In this document: positions 1 to 9,355 of the stretch, piece by piece | How positions within the stretch are numbered: position 1 is the first letter of the stretch | How the letters are laid out: every line of letters starts with the position of its first letter | Assembly (NCBI RefSeq): GCF_900205925.1 | Contig: NZ_OAOD01000006.1 | Location: 83,846-147,845 of the forward strand | DNA from: Clostridium peptidivorans | GTDB lineage: Bacteria; Bacillota; Clostridia; Clostridiales; Clostridiaceae | Length of the DNA stretch: 64,000 nucleotides | Reading direction: 5' to 3' | Translations under genes and position numbers: made by a program | Notes under the pieces: generated by a model | What the model was told of the DNA's origin: nothing | Database searches by the model: none | Seen by the model: only the letters and a program-made list of their open reading frames with translations

Positions 1-513
1 AAGATTATTGTAACCTTCCTTATGGGGACAAAAAGGCTTTATAATTTTATAGATAATAATCCAATGGTTGAATTGCATCCTGTAGATTATGTTAATAATC
101 CATGTGTAATTATGAAAAATAATAATATGATATCTATAAATTCTTGTGTGCAAGTTGATTTAACTGGACAAGTTGCTTCGGAAAGTGTGGGAATTACACA
201 AATAAGTGGAGTTGGAGGACAAGTAGACTTTGTAAGAGGAACTAACATGAGTAAAAATGGTAAATCTATAATGGCGTTACCTTCAACAACATCAAAGGGA
301 ACAATATCAAAGATAGTACCGTTTCTTGATGAAGGTGCCGCCGTAACCACATCAAGAAATGATGTTGATTATATAGTAACTGAATACGGTATAGCAAAAC
401 TAAAGGGAAAAACATTAAGGGATAGAGCACGAGAACTTATTAACATTGCACATCCAAGTTTTAGATTAAGCTTAATGGAGGAATTTGAAAAGAGATTTAA
501 AACAAAATTTTAA
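1..513 (+). CDS. CoA-transferase / acetyl-CoA hydrolase family protein, C-terminal part
   Basis: This is the 3' end of a gene that begins before the window; the frame is open from base 1, so the ATG at 22 is not a real start. The visible 170 residues contain the oxyanion-loop motif GVGGQVDF followed by RG, then LPSTT, TTSRNDVDYIVTEYG and a C-terminal RARELINIAHPSFR. These are typical of the 4-hydroxybutyrate CoA-transferase / butyryl-CoA:acetate CoA-transferase / acetyl-CoA hydrolase family. Such enzymes move CoA between acyl groups and acetate in the cytoplasm. The catalytic glutamate lies upstream of the window. The exact substrate cannot be told from this part. A strong terminator follows directly. 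Confidence 0.85.
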   Translation, partial: KIIVTFLMGTKRLYNFIDNNPMVELHPVDYVNNPCVIMKNNNMISINSCVQVDLTGQVASESVGITQISGVGGQVDFVRGTNMSKNGKSIMALPSTTSKGTISKIVPFLDEGAAVTTSRNDVDYIVTEYGIAKLKGKTLRDRARELINIAHPSFRLSLMEEFEKRFKTKF

Positions 514-514
514 A

Positions 515-568
515 AACACCCCAGGGGTAGAACCATATAATGGAATCAGCCCTGGGGTGTTGCTTTTT
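515..568. terminator. bidirectional intrinsic terminator
   Basis: The arms AACACCCCAGGG (515-526) and CCCTGGGGTGTT (550-561) are perfectly complementary and are followed by a T-run on the plus strand. On the minus strand the stem lies just past the stop codon of the SDR gene, so it can end both converging transcripts. Confidence 0.85.
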
Positions 569-1449
569 TATCCGTTTACAATTTCTCCTCCATTTACATG
601 GATGATTTCTCCAGTTATAAAAGAAGCATCATCTGAGGCCAAAAATACATAGGCTGGAGCAAGTTCCACAGGCTGGCCTGGTCTTCCAAAGGAAGTATCT
701 GAACCAAATTGTTTTACCTTATTGGTATCAAAAGAAGAAGGTATAAGTGGAGTCCAAATAGGACCTGGTGCTACAGCATTTACTCTTATTCCTCTAGATG
801 CCAGTGAGATAGCCATAGAGCGGGTAAAAGTAACTATAGCTCCCTTACTTGATGAATAATCTATAAGGAGCTCATGTCCCTTATAGGCTGTAATAGAAGC
901 TGTATTTATTATAGAAGATCCTCTCTTCATGTGAGCAAGAGCTTCACGAGTTAAATAAAACATAGAAAATATATTAGTTTTAAAAGTTTCTTCAAGCTGA
1001 GCATCTGTGATATTTTCTATGGTATTTTGAACATATTGAACTGCAGCATTATTTATTAAAATGTCTAATCCTCCAAGTTCTGTTACGGTTTGCGTTATTG
1101 CAGACTTGCAAAATGCGGAATCTTTAATGTCACCAGGAATAAGTATGCAGCGTCTTCCATATTTTATAACAGCTTCTTTAGTTTCCTCAGCATCTTGATG
1201 TTCATTAAAATAAACTATTGAAATATCTGATCCTTCCTTGGCGTAGGAAATAGTTACAGCTCTCCCTATTCCGCTATCTCCACCGGTTATAAGAGTTACT
1301 TTGTTTTGGAGCTTTTTTGAGCCCTTGTAATTAGGATTATCATAAATTGGTTTTGGATTCATATTTTTTTCAATTCCAGGATGTATATTTTGATGCTGGG
1401 GTGGAATTTGTTTTGGAAAACTTTGTATGACATTTTGAATATCATCCAT
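568..1449 (-). CDS. SDR family oxidoreductase (YhdF/general-stress type)
   Basis: This is a 293-residue short-chain dehydrogenase with an N-terminal extension of about 45 residues, as in the YhdF/YhxC/GsiB-associated group of Bacillus. The NAD(P)-binding motif TGGDSGIGRA is near residue 55, the NNAA motif near 133 and the catalytic YSSSK near 200, so all active-site residues are present. It is expected to be a cytoplasmic NAD(P)H oxidoreductase; the substrate is unknown. The start is supported by GGAGGT seven bases upstream on the minus strand. The gene stands alone, convergent with the upstream CoA-transferase and divergent from the germination operon. Confidence 0.85.
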   Translation of the reverse strand: MDDIQNVIQSFPKQIPPQHQNIHPGIEKNMNPKPIYDNPNYKGSKKLQNKVTLITGGDSGIGRAVTISYAKEGSDISIVYFNEHQDAEETKEAVIKYGRRCILIPGDIKDSAFCKSAITQTVTELGGLDILINNAAVQYVQNTIENITDAQLEETFKTNIFSMFYLTREALAHMKRGSSIINTASITAYKGHELLIDYSSSKGAIVTFTRSMAISLASRGIRVNAVAPGPIWTPLIPSSFDTNKVKQFGSDTSFGRPGQPVELAPAYVFLASDDASFITGEIIHVNGGEIVNG

Positions 1450-1646
1450 ATTAATGTACCTCCGTATGGTTTCTATTATTTATCTTATTAAGATATATTA
1501 CCTATTTATTATTTAAAATACTTCTTTGAAATATTCCTAAATAAGTAGTGTAAATTTTTGCATATGTTTAATTTATACGGGAAGAATAAATTAAAATGAA
1601 GATTATATTAATTTTGATAAATTATAACTAAAGGAAAGCAGAGAAT

Positions 1647-2744
1647 ATGGATATTAGCAATAAGATAACAGAAAACCAATATAGGTCAATCGTAGAAAGT
1701 TCTATGGTAGCTATAGGAATATTAACCTTGTCTAGGCTAGTAAGTAAAAATGCATATCAAGATGGCTGGATATCTGTAATCCTTGGGGGAATATATCCTA
1801 TAATTGTGGTGCTATCAGCATCCTTCATTGATAGAAAAATGAATGGATGTAGTTTTGAAAATATAAATAATAAGGTATATGGAAAGCTTTTATCCAAAAT
1901 AATATTAATAGCTTTCTCTATGAGATTTATTTTTTCTCAAGCCACTGTTATTGCTGGATTTACCAATGTAGCAAAAGTAGTAATAGTTTCATTTATGTCA
2001 CCTTATCTAATAATATTTATTGTATTTTTAATAACTTTATATACAGCTATAAATGGTCTTACACTAGTCGGAAGGCTATGTGAATTAGTATCTTATTTAT
2101 TAATAGTACTGATAATTATGATGATTGCATTTTCATTTGGAGGAAATATAATAAATGTCAGACCATTCTTTTCCTCGATTAAGAATATAATTTCAGCTGT
2201 ACCAAATAGCTTATATTCATATACGGGAATAGAATTAAGCTATATAGTTATATCTTTTATAACTAATAAAAATAATACCAAAAAGGCAGGTTTACAGGGA
2301 GTTTTATTTATTATATTTACATATGCATCAAATGTATTTGTAATTATTTACTGCTTAGGATGGGAAATAACTTCAAAGAATTCATATCCTATTTTGTATT
2401 TAGCAGCTACTTTAGAAATACCCATAATTGAGAATCTAAGAACTATATTAATGATAATATGGACTTTTATTATATTTAGAATTCTTGTTTGTTATTTATT
2501 TGGTGCAGGATATTGTTTATCAAAGGCTTTTAACATGAAATATAAAGCAAGTGTGATAATTACTTTAATTCTATCATCAATTGGAAGCTTATTTATGTTA
2601 CCTGAATACAACAGAGTAGATATTTTAGACAAGGTTACTCCATATGCAACGGCATTTGGAATCTTGTGGGGAGTAATAACTTCCATAATCATTGTAATTA
2701 AAAATAAAAAAGCATCTAATAATTCGTATAAAAAGGAGGATTAA
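1647..2744 (+). CDS. gerKB: spore germination permease, GerKB/GerAB family (copy 1)
   Basis: This is a 365-residue membrane protein with about ten hydrophobic segments, in the amino acid/polyamine permease-like GerAB family. Subunit B of a GerA-type receptor sits in the inner spore membrane and is thought to bind the germinant. It shares long identical stretches with the gene at 4222, including the N-terminal ITxNQY and SSMxAIGILTL, the ITLYTAINGL segment and the LGWEI segment, so the two are paralogues. Four bases separate it from the next gene. The ribosome binding site is GGAAAG. A forespore sigma-G promoter would be expected, but I could not identify one with confidence. Confidence 0.88.
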   Translation: MDISNKITENQYRSIVESSMVAIGILTLSRLVSKNAYQDGWISVILGGIYPIIVVLSASFIDRKMNGCSFENINNKVYGKLLSKIILIAFSMRFIFSQATVIAGFTNVAKVVIVSFMSPYLIIFIVFLITLYTAINGLTLVGRLCELVSYLLIVLIIMMIAFSFGGNIINVRPFFSSIKNIISAVPNSLYSYTGIELSYIVISFITNKNNTKKAGLQGVLFIIFTYASNVFVIIYCLGWEITSKNSYPILYLAATLEIPIIENLRTILMIIWTFIIFRILVCYLFGAGYCLSKAFNMKYKASVIITLILSSIGSLFMLPEYNRVDILDKVTPYATAFGILWGVITSIIIVIKNKKASNNSYKKED

Positions 2745-2747
2745 TTA

Positions 2748-4208
2748 ATGATTGAGCTTAAATCCAACTTAAATACTAATGTAGATATAATTTCATCTAA
2801 TATTCCGTTAAATTTCAATTTTATAAAAAGAGAGTTAGTTATTAAAAACGAAGTATCGTGTGTTATTTTATATATAAGTAATCTTGTAAAACAAGAATAT
2901 ATAGAAAATAATATAATATCCCCTTTATTATTTCATGTACAATCACCAATAGATAATATTATAAACAAAGCAGAGTTTATAGCTAAAAAGTTTATTGTAT
3001 CAGGTGAAATTAAAATAACAAAGGATGTAAGTCTTATAGCCAGCGAACTGATGCACGGAAAATGTGTTGTTATAATTGAAAATGAAGATAAAGCTATAAT
3101 TTGTAATACAGTAGGTACTACGCATAGAGCTATTACAGAATCTCAAGTAGAAAAGGTAATAAAAGGTGGAAAAGAAGCCTTTATTGAAAGCTTAAATGTC
3201 AACATAGCTTTAATACAGCAAGGAATTAAAAATGAACACTTAAAAATTGATAAATATGTATTTGGTAAAGAAAATAAAGCAGATGCAGTTTTAATATATT
3301 TAGATAATGCTATTGATAAAGAAATTTTGCAAAGGATAAAAGATGAGTTAAGTTCTGTAAAAATGCCTCAAATTTTAGGACCAGGGGTTGTTACCCAAAT
3401 TATAGAAGATTTCCCATATTCAATTTTCCCTCAATCAAAATCTACTGAAAAACCTACAAAGGCAGTTTCTGATATACTTCAGGGAAAAGCAGCATTAATG
3501 GTAGAAGGCTCACCATATGCAATGATAATGCCAGTTGTTTTTATGGAATTCTTTCAAGAAGTTGAGGATTATGGAAATAGAATGATTCTGGCAAATTTTG
3601 ATAGAATTATAAGATTTTTAGCTTTGGTAATTATTTTAACTTTACCATCAATATATCTTATACTCCTCCAATATAATAGTGAGCTTACACCACTAAACTT
3701 GTCAAAGATAATAGTAAGATCTAGACTTGATAATCCTCTACCTGCATTTGTAGAAATACTTATGATGGAGATAGTAGTTGAAGTACTTAGAGAAGGAGGG
3801 TTAAGATTACCAACTCCTGTAGGTCAAACACTAAGTATAATAGGAGGTATTATACTTGGACAATCAGCTACTGCAGCTGGGATTGTAAGTCCTACAACTT
3901 TAGTGGTTATTGCTATTACAGTTATTTGTACATTTGTTATTCCCAATTATGATATGGTGCTTTCAATAAGGCTTTTGCGTTTTGGAATGCTTGCATTAAC
4001 TAGCTTATTAGGAATATTAGGACTTTTATTAGGTATACAATTAATAGTAGTAAAACTAATGAAGATGGATTCCTTTGGAGTTCCCTATCTCTCACCTGTA
4101 GCTCCTTTAAGATTTAGAGGTTTAAAGGATACTTTAATTAGAAGTAAAATTGAAAATTTAAATAAGAGAGCAGTGGGATTTAAATTAAAGGAAAATAAAA
4201 AGGAATAG
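2748..4208 (+). CDS. gerKA: spore germination protein, GerKA/GerAA family
   Basis: This is a 486-residue A subunit of a GerA-type germinant receptor. The N-terminal soluble half (about 1-280) has the family motifs VQSPIDN-like, GTTHRAITESQVEKVIKG and PQILGPGVVTQIIEDFPYSIFPQ. The C-terminal half has four to five membrane segments, including the PTPVGQTLSIIGGIILGQSA motif. It works with B and C subunits in the spore inner membrane, where the A subunits are thought to form an ion channel. AGGAGG lies just before the ATG. It is slightly shorter at the N terminus than Bacillus GerAA. Being flanked by two different B genes is unusual. Confidence 0.9.
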   Translation: MIELKSNLNTNVDIISSNIPLNFNFIKRELVIKNEVSCVILYISNLVKQEYIENNIISPLLFHVQSPIDNIINKAEFIAKKFIVSGEIKITKDVSLIASELMHGKCVVIIENEDKAIICNTVGTTHRAITESQVEKVIKGGKEAFIESLNVNIALIQQGIKNEHLKIDKYVFGKENKADAVLIYLDNAIDKEILQRIKDELSSVKMPQILGPGVVTQIIEDFPYSIFPQSKSTEKPTKAVSDILQGKAALMVEGSPYAMIMPVVFMEFFQEVEDYGNRMILANFDRIIRFLALVIILTLPSIYLILLQYNSELTPLNLSKIIVRSRLDNPLPAFVEILMMEIVVEVLREGGLRLPTPVGQTLSIIGGIILGQSATAAGIVSPTTLVVIAITVICTFVIPNYDMVLSIRLLRFGMLALTSLLGILGLLLGIQLIVVKLMKMDSFGVPYLSPVAPLRFRGLKDTLIRSKIENLNKRAVGFKLKENKKE

Positions 4209-4221
4209 TAAGAGGTAAATT

Positions 4222-5316
4222 GTGAATAAAGAAATCAATAATAAAATAACGGGAAACCAATACATGGCAATTGTTCAAAGTTCTATGATTGCAATAGGAA
4301 TATTAACGCTTGCTAGAGCTGCAACTAAGCATGCTTATCAAGATGCTTGGATAGCAGTAATTATTGGGGGAGTATATCCAATAATTGTAGTAGTACTGGC
4401 ATCCTTCATTGATAAAAAAATGAATCATTATAACTTTTGGCAAATAAATAATGAAATATACGGCAAGTTCTTATCTTACATAATAATTATAATTTTTATT
4501 GCAGTATTTTCTTTTTCGCAGCTAAGTATAATATCCGCTTATACTAATCTAATTCATGGATTATTGGTGCCTTTTGCACCAACATATGTAATTTCAATTA
4601 TTGTAATGTTACTAACTTTATATACTGCAATAAACGGACTTAATATAGTAGGACGATTATGTGAAATAGTATTTTATTTAGTAATAATTTTTATATTTGT
4701 AACACTGTCTCTTGCTTCTCAAGGAAATATTACAAATGTAAAGCCTTTTTTTAGTTCATTTAAAAATATATTATCTGCTTTACCTGATACTATATATTCA
4801 TATGCAGGAGTAGAGCTTAGTTACGTAGCTATATCCTTTATAACTAATACAAAAAATACTAGCAAACCTGGAATTTATGGTGTGTTAACTGTTATAGTTT
4901 CATATACGGCAAATGTATTTATAACTATTTTCTGTTTAGGTTGGGAAATAGCATCTAAACATTTATATCCATCTTTATATGTAGCAGCTAGTGTAGAAAT
5001 ACCTTTAATTGAAAATGTTAGGACAATAATAATGCTTATATGGAGTTTTGTTATATTTAGAATTCTTCCATGTGAGTTATTTGCATCATCATTTTGCTTA
5101 TCTAAAGCAACTAATATAAGTTATAAAAAAAGCTGTATTATTATAACAGCTCTATTAATACTACTAAGTTTTTTCCTATCGCCTGAGCCTAATAGGGCAA
5201 ATGTTGTGGATAAAATTACTCCTTATTTAGCGATAGTAGGATTAGCTTGGGGAATTATAACCTCCATAATTATTTTACTTAAGAAAAAAGATTATAAGGA
5301 GGAGCTAAAATCATGA
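4222..5316 (+). CDS. gerKB: spore germination permease, GerKB/GerAB family (copy 2)
   Basis: This is a second B-subunit permease of 364 residues, clearly paralogous to the one at 1647 and colinear with it over its whole length. It starts with GTG at 4222, six bases after AGAGGT. It has about ten membrane segments. Its stop overlaps the ATG of gerKC by four bases (ATGA), so translation of the two is probably coupled. Having two B subunits and one A and one C suggests that alternative receptors with different germinant ranges can be assembled; this is an inference. Confidence 0.88.
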   Translation: MNKEINNKITGNQYMAIVQSSMIAIGILTLARAATKHAYQDAWIAVIIGGVYPIIVVVLASFIDKKMNHYNFWQINNEIYGKFLSYIIIIIFIAVFSFSQLSIISAYTNLIHGLLVPFAPTYVISIIVMLLTLYTAINGLNIVGRLCEIVFYLVIIFIFVTLSLASQGNITNVKPFFSSFKNILSALPDTIYSYAGVELSYVAISFITNTKNTSKPGIYGVLTVIVSYTANVFITIFCLGWEIASKHLYPSLYVAASVEIPLIENVRTIIMLIWSFVIFRILPCELFASSFCLSKATNISYKKSCIIITALLILLSFFLSPEPNRANVVDKITPYLAIVGLAWGIITSIIILLKKKDYKEELKS

Positions 5317-6413
5317 AAAGAGTTGTAAGATTATGTTTTATTATATTAATTAGCTTGATAACTTCTGGATGTTATGATAGATACCCACAAGAAAAGCTGG
5401 GAATAGTTGTAGGAATGGGATATGATTTAGAAAATGATGGGATAATGGCTATGTATAAAGATACCTCAGAAACATTTACATTTAGAGGACAACAGCAAAT
5501 TCAGCATGAAGTAGTAACAGGACCAGGTAAATCTATATACAGTACTCGAGATAATCTTCAATCTAAGTTTAGTAGGAAGTGGATTATAGGAAGTGAATTA
5601 ATGTATTTAGTAGGAAAGGAAAGAGCAGATTATGGAATTAATGATCTAATTGATTCAATGATGAGGGATGTTGATAGAAGAAGAGTAGCGTTAGTAGCTA
5701 TTTGCAGGCAGCCAGCAGAACAATTATTTCAATTACAACCTAAGGGATATTCAACCATGGCAGAAGATATTTATGGTACTTTAAAATTTGCATGGCAAGA
5801 AAGTTTTTTTAGCAAGGATGTAAGCACTAGTGATGTTTTACAAATGTATCATCAAGAAGGAAGAGAAATAGTGCTTCCATATCTTGATATAGATAAAGAT
5901 AGACCTAAAATAGCGGGGCTTGCTTTATTTGATGCTGATAAGATGATAACTACTGTAGATCTAGGAGAGGCAAAGCTTATAAATCTTCTAAGAAATAGTA
6001 AAACCAACGGACATTTAAGTGTTAACTTTCCAGGAAAAAACAATTATTATGAAGGATATTTTAAAACTAAAAGAAAAGTTAAGGTTTCTAAGGAGGGAGA
6101 TAAATTAAAATATTCTATATATATAACACTTAGGGGAGATTTGAAAGTTAATACTATAATTAATAAAGTTATAACAAAAAAAGAAGTTAAGGAAATGGAG
6201 AAAAGCTTTGTTAAAAGCATAAAAAAAGATTTAGAAGAAGAAGCTAAAAAAATACAGCAAGAATATGGAGTTGACTGGCTGGATTTAACTAAATATGCAG
6301 TAGCTAAGTATGGTAGACTAAGTACTTATAGTAGCGATGAGATGTTTAAAAACGCCCAAATAGATGTAAATGTAAATGTGAAAATAGATTCTATAGGAGG
6401 AAAAGCTGAATAA
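5313..6413 (+). CDS. gerKC: spore germination lipoprotein, GerKC/GerAC family
   Basis: This is a 366-residue lipoprotein. Residues 1-20 form a signal peptide ending in the lipobox ITSGC, with Cys20 as the lipidated residue. The following YPQEKLGIVVGMGYD and the C-terminal DWLDLTKYAVAKYGRLSTYS region are typical of the GerAC family. It is the C subunit of the germinant receptor, anchored on the outer face of the spore inner membrane. Its ATG overlaps the stop of the preceding B gene. It ends the operon. Confidence 0.9.
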   Translation: MKRVVRLCFIILISLITSGCYDRYPQEKLGIVVGMGYDLENDGIMAMYKDTSETFTFRGQQQIQHEVVTGPGKSIYSTRDNLQSKFSRKWIIGSELMYLVGKERADYGINDLIDSMMRDVDRRRVALVAICRQPAEQLFQLQPKGYSTMAEDIYGTLKFAWQESFFSKDVSTSDVLQMYHQEGREIVLPYLDIDKDRPKIAGLALFDADKMITTVDLGEAKLINLLRNSKTNGHLSVNFPGKNNYYEGYFKTKRKVKVSKEGDKLKYSIYITLRGDLKVNTIINKVITKKEVKEMEKSFVKSIKKDLEEEAKKIQQEYGVDWLDLTKYAVAKYGRLSTYSSDEMFKNAQIDVNVNVKIDSIGGKAE

Positions 6414-6417
6414 TTTA

Positions 6418-6426
6418 TGCTATAAT
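6418..6426 (+). promoter_or_regulatory. possible extended -10 promoter of the BusR-like gene
   Basis: TGCTATAAT at 6418-6426 matches an extended -10 element 40 bases before the start codon. No good -35 element is present at 17 bases upstream, so this is a weak call. Confidence 0.35.
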
Positions 6427-6465
6427 CTATTTGCTTAGACATATATATATTTGGAGGTTTTTAAA

Positions 6466-7095
6466 ATGGCGGATAGAATAGAACTGCCTAGATACATAAA
6501 AATTGCAGTTGATGTAGCTTCGAGAATATACAAAGGTTCTTTAAAGGAAGAAAGTATTTTAAAGGGCAGGTCTATACTTGCAAGTGAGTATAACGTATCT
6601 CCTGAAACTATAAGGAGGTCTATGAAGCTTTTAGAGGATAAAAGGGTTGTGGAAGTAAGCAAGGGTATAGGAGTTATAGTAAAGTCACCTAAAAATGCTT
6701 TGCAGTTTATAGATAGCTTTAGAGAAAAAGAACACATAGGGGACTTAAGAAATAGCATGAAAGGCCTCATAGATAAAAGAGATGAAATAGAAAGGGAAAT
6801 ACAAGAAGTAAATTTAAAAATACTTGAATATTCTTATAGATATAAAGGTACAAATTTAGTAGAAATACTAGAGATTCAAGTACCAGTAGAGTCGAAGATA
6901 ATAGGAAAAACTGTGGGAGAAGTACAGTTTTGGTACAATACTGCAGCAACTATAGTTGGAGTTAAAAGAGAAGATACAATACTTATTTCTCCAGGGCCAT
7001 ATCTAGTATTTACTCAAGGGGATATAATATTAGCAGTTGGAGATGAATGGGTAAGTGAAAGAATAAGAAAGTTTATAGAAAACTACGATAATTAG
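6466..7095 (+). CDS. busR: GntR/RCK_C-type regulator, BusR-like (c-di-AMP family)
   Basis: This is a 209-residue regulator with three parts: a GntR-type winged helix (about residues 8-75, with GRSILASEYNVSPETIRRSMKLL), a charged linker that should form a coiled coil (about 85-130), and a TrkA-C/RCK_C domain (about 130-205). This architecture is that of BusR, known in Lactococcus and Streptococcus to bind c-di-AMP and repress the BusA/OpuA betaine transporter. The next genes here are exactly such a transporter. GGAGGT at 6453-6458 selects the ATG at 6466 over an upstream in-frame TTG. The sensing of c-di-AMP is inferred from family and context. Confidence 0.8.
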   Translation: MADRIELPRYIKIAVDVASRIYKGSLKEESILKGRSILASEYNVSPETIRRSMKLLEDKRVVEVSKGIGVIVKSPKNALQFIDSFREKEHIGDLRNSMKGLIDKRDEIEREIQEVNLKILEYSYRYKGTNLVEILEIQVPVESKIIGKTVGEVQFWYNTAATIVGVKREDTILISPGPYLVFTQGDIILAVGDEWVSERIRKFIENYDN

Positions 7096-7218
7096 GAATG
7101 AGGGGCTAGATGATAGGGTTAAGTTTATATAATTAAGGTCTTATTCTATATGTATATAAGAAGATGGTTTATGAGTAAAAATTGACCAAATTTTACTTAG
7201 AAAGCTATCTTTTTTTTA

Positions 7219-7247
7219 TTGACAAACTAACAACCCAATGATAGAAT
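7219..7247 (+). promoter_or_regulatory. sigma-A promoter of the opu operon
   Basis: TTGACA at 7219-7224, a 17-base spacer and TAGAAT at 7242-7247 make a near-consensus housekeeping promoter. The start point would be near 7253-7255, inside the palindrome at 7249-7270. Confidence 0.75.
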
Positions 7248-7248
7248 G

Positions 7249-7270
7249 AAGTTGTTGCATAAAACAACTT
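7249..7270 (+). promoter_or_regulatory. candidate BusR-like operator palindrome
   Basis: AAGTTGTT (7249-7256) and AACAACTT (7263-7270) are perfect inverted repeats around a six-base spacer. They sit immediately downstream of the -10 element and over the likely start point. The left arm with its spacer, AAGTTGTTGCATAA, is repeated directly at 7283-7296. This placement suits a repressor site, and the best candidate protein is the adjacent BusR-like regulator. Confidence 0.6.
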
Positions 7271-7321
7271 AATGATATATGAAAGTTGTTGCATAATAAT
7301 GGAAGGAGGAAAATGTTATTT

Positions 7322-8509
7322 ATGAAGATAGAAGTTAAAAATTTATATAAAGTATTTGGGAAAAATTCAAAAAAAGTTATTCCCCTTCTTGAAGAAGGTA
7401 TGGATAAAGAAGAGATATTAAAAAAGACAGGTAACTCTGTAGGAGTTAACAATGCAAGTTTTCATGTCGATGAAGGTGAGTTTTTTGTAATTATGGGGCT
7501 GTCTGGAAGCGGTAAATCAACGCTTATAAGATGTTTGAATAGGCTTATAGAGCCAACCTCTGGAGAAATATTAATTGATGGACAAGATATTTTAAAATGT
7601 AATGAGGAAGAGCTGAGAGAAATTAGAAGAAAAAAAATGGCTATGGTATTCCAAAACTTTGGATTACTACCTCATAGAAACGTATGTAAAAATGTTGAAT
7701 TTGGATTAGAAATACAGGGTGTAGATGAAAAGATACGAACTGAAGAGGCATATAAAGCATTGGAGCTTGTAGGGCTTAAGGGATATGAGGAAAAAATGCC
7801 TCATGAGCTTAGTGGTGGTATGCAGCAAAGAGTAGGGCTTGCAAGAGGACTTGCCACAGAGCCTGAGATACTTTTAATGGATGAAGCCTTTAGTGCACTA
7901 GATCCTTTAATAAGAAAGGATATGCAACAAGAAATGATAGAACTTCAATCTAAAATGAGAAAAACCATAATATTTATTACTCATGATTTAGATGAAGCCT
8001 TAAGGCTTGGTGATAGAATTGCAATAATGAAGGATGGAGTAATAGAGCAAATAGGAACTCCTGAGGATATCTTGGCTAATCCTGCAAGTGAATACGTAAG
8101 AAAGTTTACTCAAGATGTTGATAGAACGAAGGTTATGACAGCAGGAGCTATAATGCAAAGAACAAATGTGATTATATTATCAAAAGATGGCCCTAAGGCT
8201 GCAGCAAGGGCTATGGAAGAGCAAGGGATTTCGAGTATATATGTAACGGATAAAGATAGAACACTTCAAGGTATAGTAAAAATTGATGATGCAATTGAAA
8301 GCTATAAAAAAGGAGAAAAGGATATATCAAATATAATAATAAAAGAAGTAGCTATAACTTCTCCAGAAGCTTCAATAGCAGAGCTTCTTCCTATAGCAAA
8401 GGATATTTCATTTCCGATAGCTGTGGTAGATAAAGATAATAAGATGATGGGTATAATTAAAAGATCTACAATTATCGCAGGAATCATAGGAGAGGAGGAA
8501 TATAGATAA
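7322..8509 (+). CDS. opuAA: glycine betaine/proline betaine ABC transporter ATP-binding protein
   Basis: This is a 395-residue ABC ATPase of the OpuA/ProV type. Walker A GLSGSGKST, signature LSGGMQQR and Walker B LLMDEAFSALDPL are all present, followed by a C-terminal pair of CBS domains (about 275-395). It powers uptake of compatible solutes at the membrane. CBS domains of OpuA/OpuC proteins are known to bind c-di-AMP, matching the BusR-like regulator upstream. AAGGAGG at 7303-7309 lies 12 bases before the ATG at 7322 and only 3 before an in-frame ATG at 7313, so the first three residues are uncertain. It overlaps the permease gene by one base. Confidence 0.92.
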   Translation: MKIEVKNLYKVFGKNSKKVIPLLEEGMDKEEILKKTGNSVGVNNASFHVDEGEFFVIMGLSGSGKSTLIRCLNRLIEPTSGEILIDGQDILKCNEEELREIRRKKMAMVFQNFGLLPHRNVCKNVEFGLEIQGVDEKIRTEEAYKALELVGLKGYEEKMPHELSGGMQQRVGLARGLATEPEILLMDEAFSALDPLIRKDMQQEMIELQSKMRKTIIFITHDLDEALRLGDRIAIMKDGVIEQIGTPEDILANPASEYVRKFTQDVDRTKVMTAGAIMQRTNVIILSKDGPKAAARAMEEQGISSIYVTDKDRTLQGIVKIDDAIESYKKGEKDISNIIIKEVAITSPEASIAELLPIAKDISFPIAVVDKDNKMMGIIKRSTIIAGIIGEEEYR

Positions 8510-9327
8510 TGACATTTCATATAGGACCTTATTTTGAAGTCATCATTGAATGGTTAAAATCAAATTTAGGAGTTTTTTTTGATGCAATAAAGACAATAAG
8601 TGAGTTTTTAATAGATGGATTAGAAAATATACTAACTGCTCCGCCAGCTATAGTTATTATACTTTTAATAACTGCACTAGCATATTATATGGCTAATAAA
8701 AAAACAGCAGTATTTACTTTTTTAGGGCTTTTCTTTATAAATAGCATGGAGCTTTGGAATCAAACTATGAGTACTTTAGCTCTAGTTTTAGTATCTACAC
8801 TATTAGCGCTTCTTATAGGCGTTCCACTTGGAATACTTTCAGCAAGATATGACAGGATGAATAAGATTATGAGGCCAGTTTTAGATTTCATGCAGACCAT
8901 GCCGGCCTTTGTATATTTAATACCAGCAGTACTTTTCTTTGGTATGGGAAAAGTTCCTGGGGCAATAGCTACTGTAATCTTTTCTATGCCACCGGCTGTA
9001 AGACTTACAAACTTAGGAATAAGACAAGTACCAAAGGAAGTTATAGAAGCATCAAAGTCATTTGGATCAACTAGGAGTCAAATGCTTTATAAAGTTCAGC
9101 TCCCTATAGCGCTTCCTACAATACTTGCAGGAGTGAATCAAACCATAATGCTTTCCTTGTCTATGGTAGTTATATCAGCCATGATAGGAGCAGGTGGACT
9201 TGGAAGGGAAGTTCTAACAGGAATAACTCAGCTTAAAATAGGTATAGGTTTTGAAAGTGGACTTGCAGTGGTAATTCTTGCAATGATACTTGATAGGATA
9301 ACTCAATCCCTTGGAAAAACTGCGTAA
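8509..9327 (+). CDS. opuAB: glycine betaine ABC transporter permease
   Basis: This is a 272-residue membrane protein of the ProW/OpuAB family with about six to seven hydrophobic segments. It carries the coupling motif region EVIEASKSFGSTRSQMLYKVQLPIALPTILAGVNQ, which contacts the ATPase. The ATG shares its A with the TAA stop of opuAA. It forms the transport channel for betaine together with a second permease subunit. After its stop an interspersed palindromic repeat (family A) separates it from opuAC. Confidence 0.92.
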   Translation: MTFHIGPYFEVIIEWLKSNLGVFFDAIKTISEFLIDGLENILTAPPAIVIILLITALAYYMANKKTAVFTFLGLFFINSMELWNQTMSTLALVLVSTLLALLIGVPLGILSARYDRMNKIMRPVLDFMQTMPAFVYLIPAVLFFGMGKVPGAIATVIFSMPPAVRLTNLGIRQVPKEVIEASKSFGSTRSQMLYKVQLPIALPTILAGVNQTIMLSLSMVVISAMIGAGGLGREVLTGITQLKIGIGFESGLAVVILAMILDRITQSLGKTA

Positions 9328-9355
9328 TATTTTACGGTAATGTTCAACTTATATT

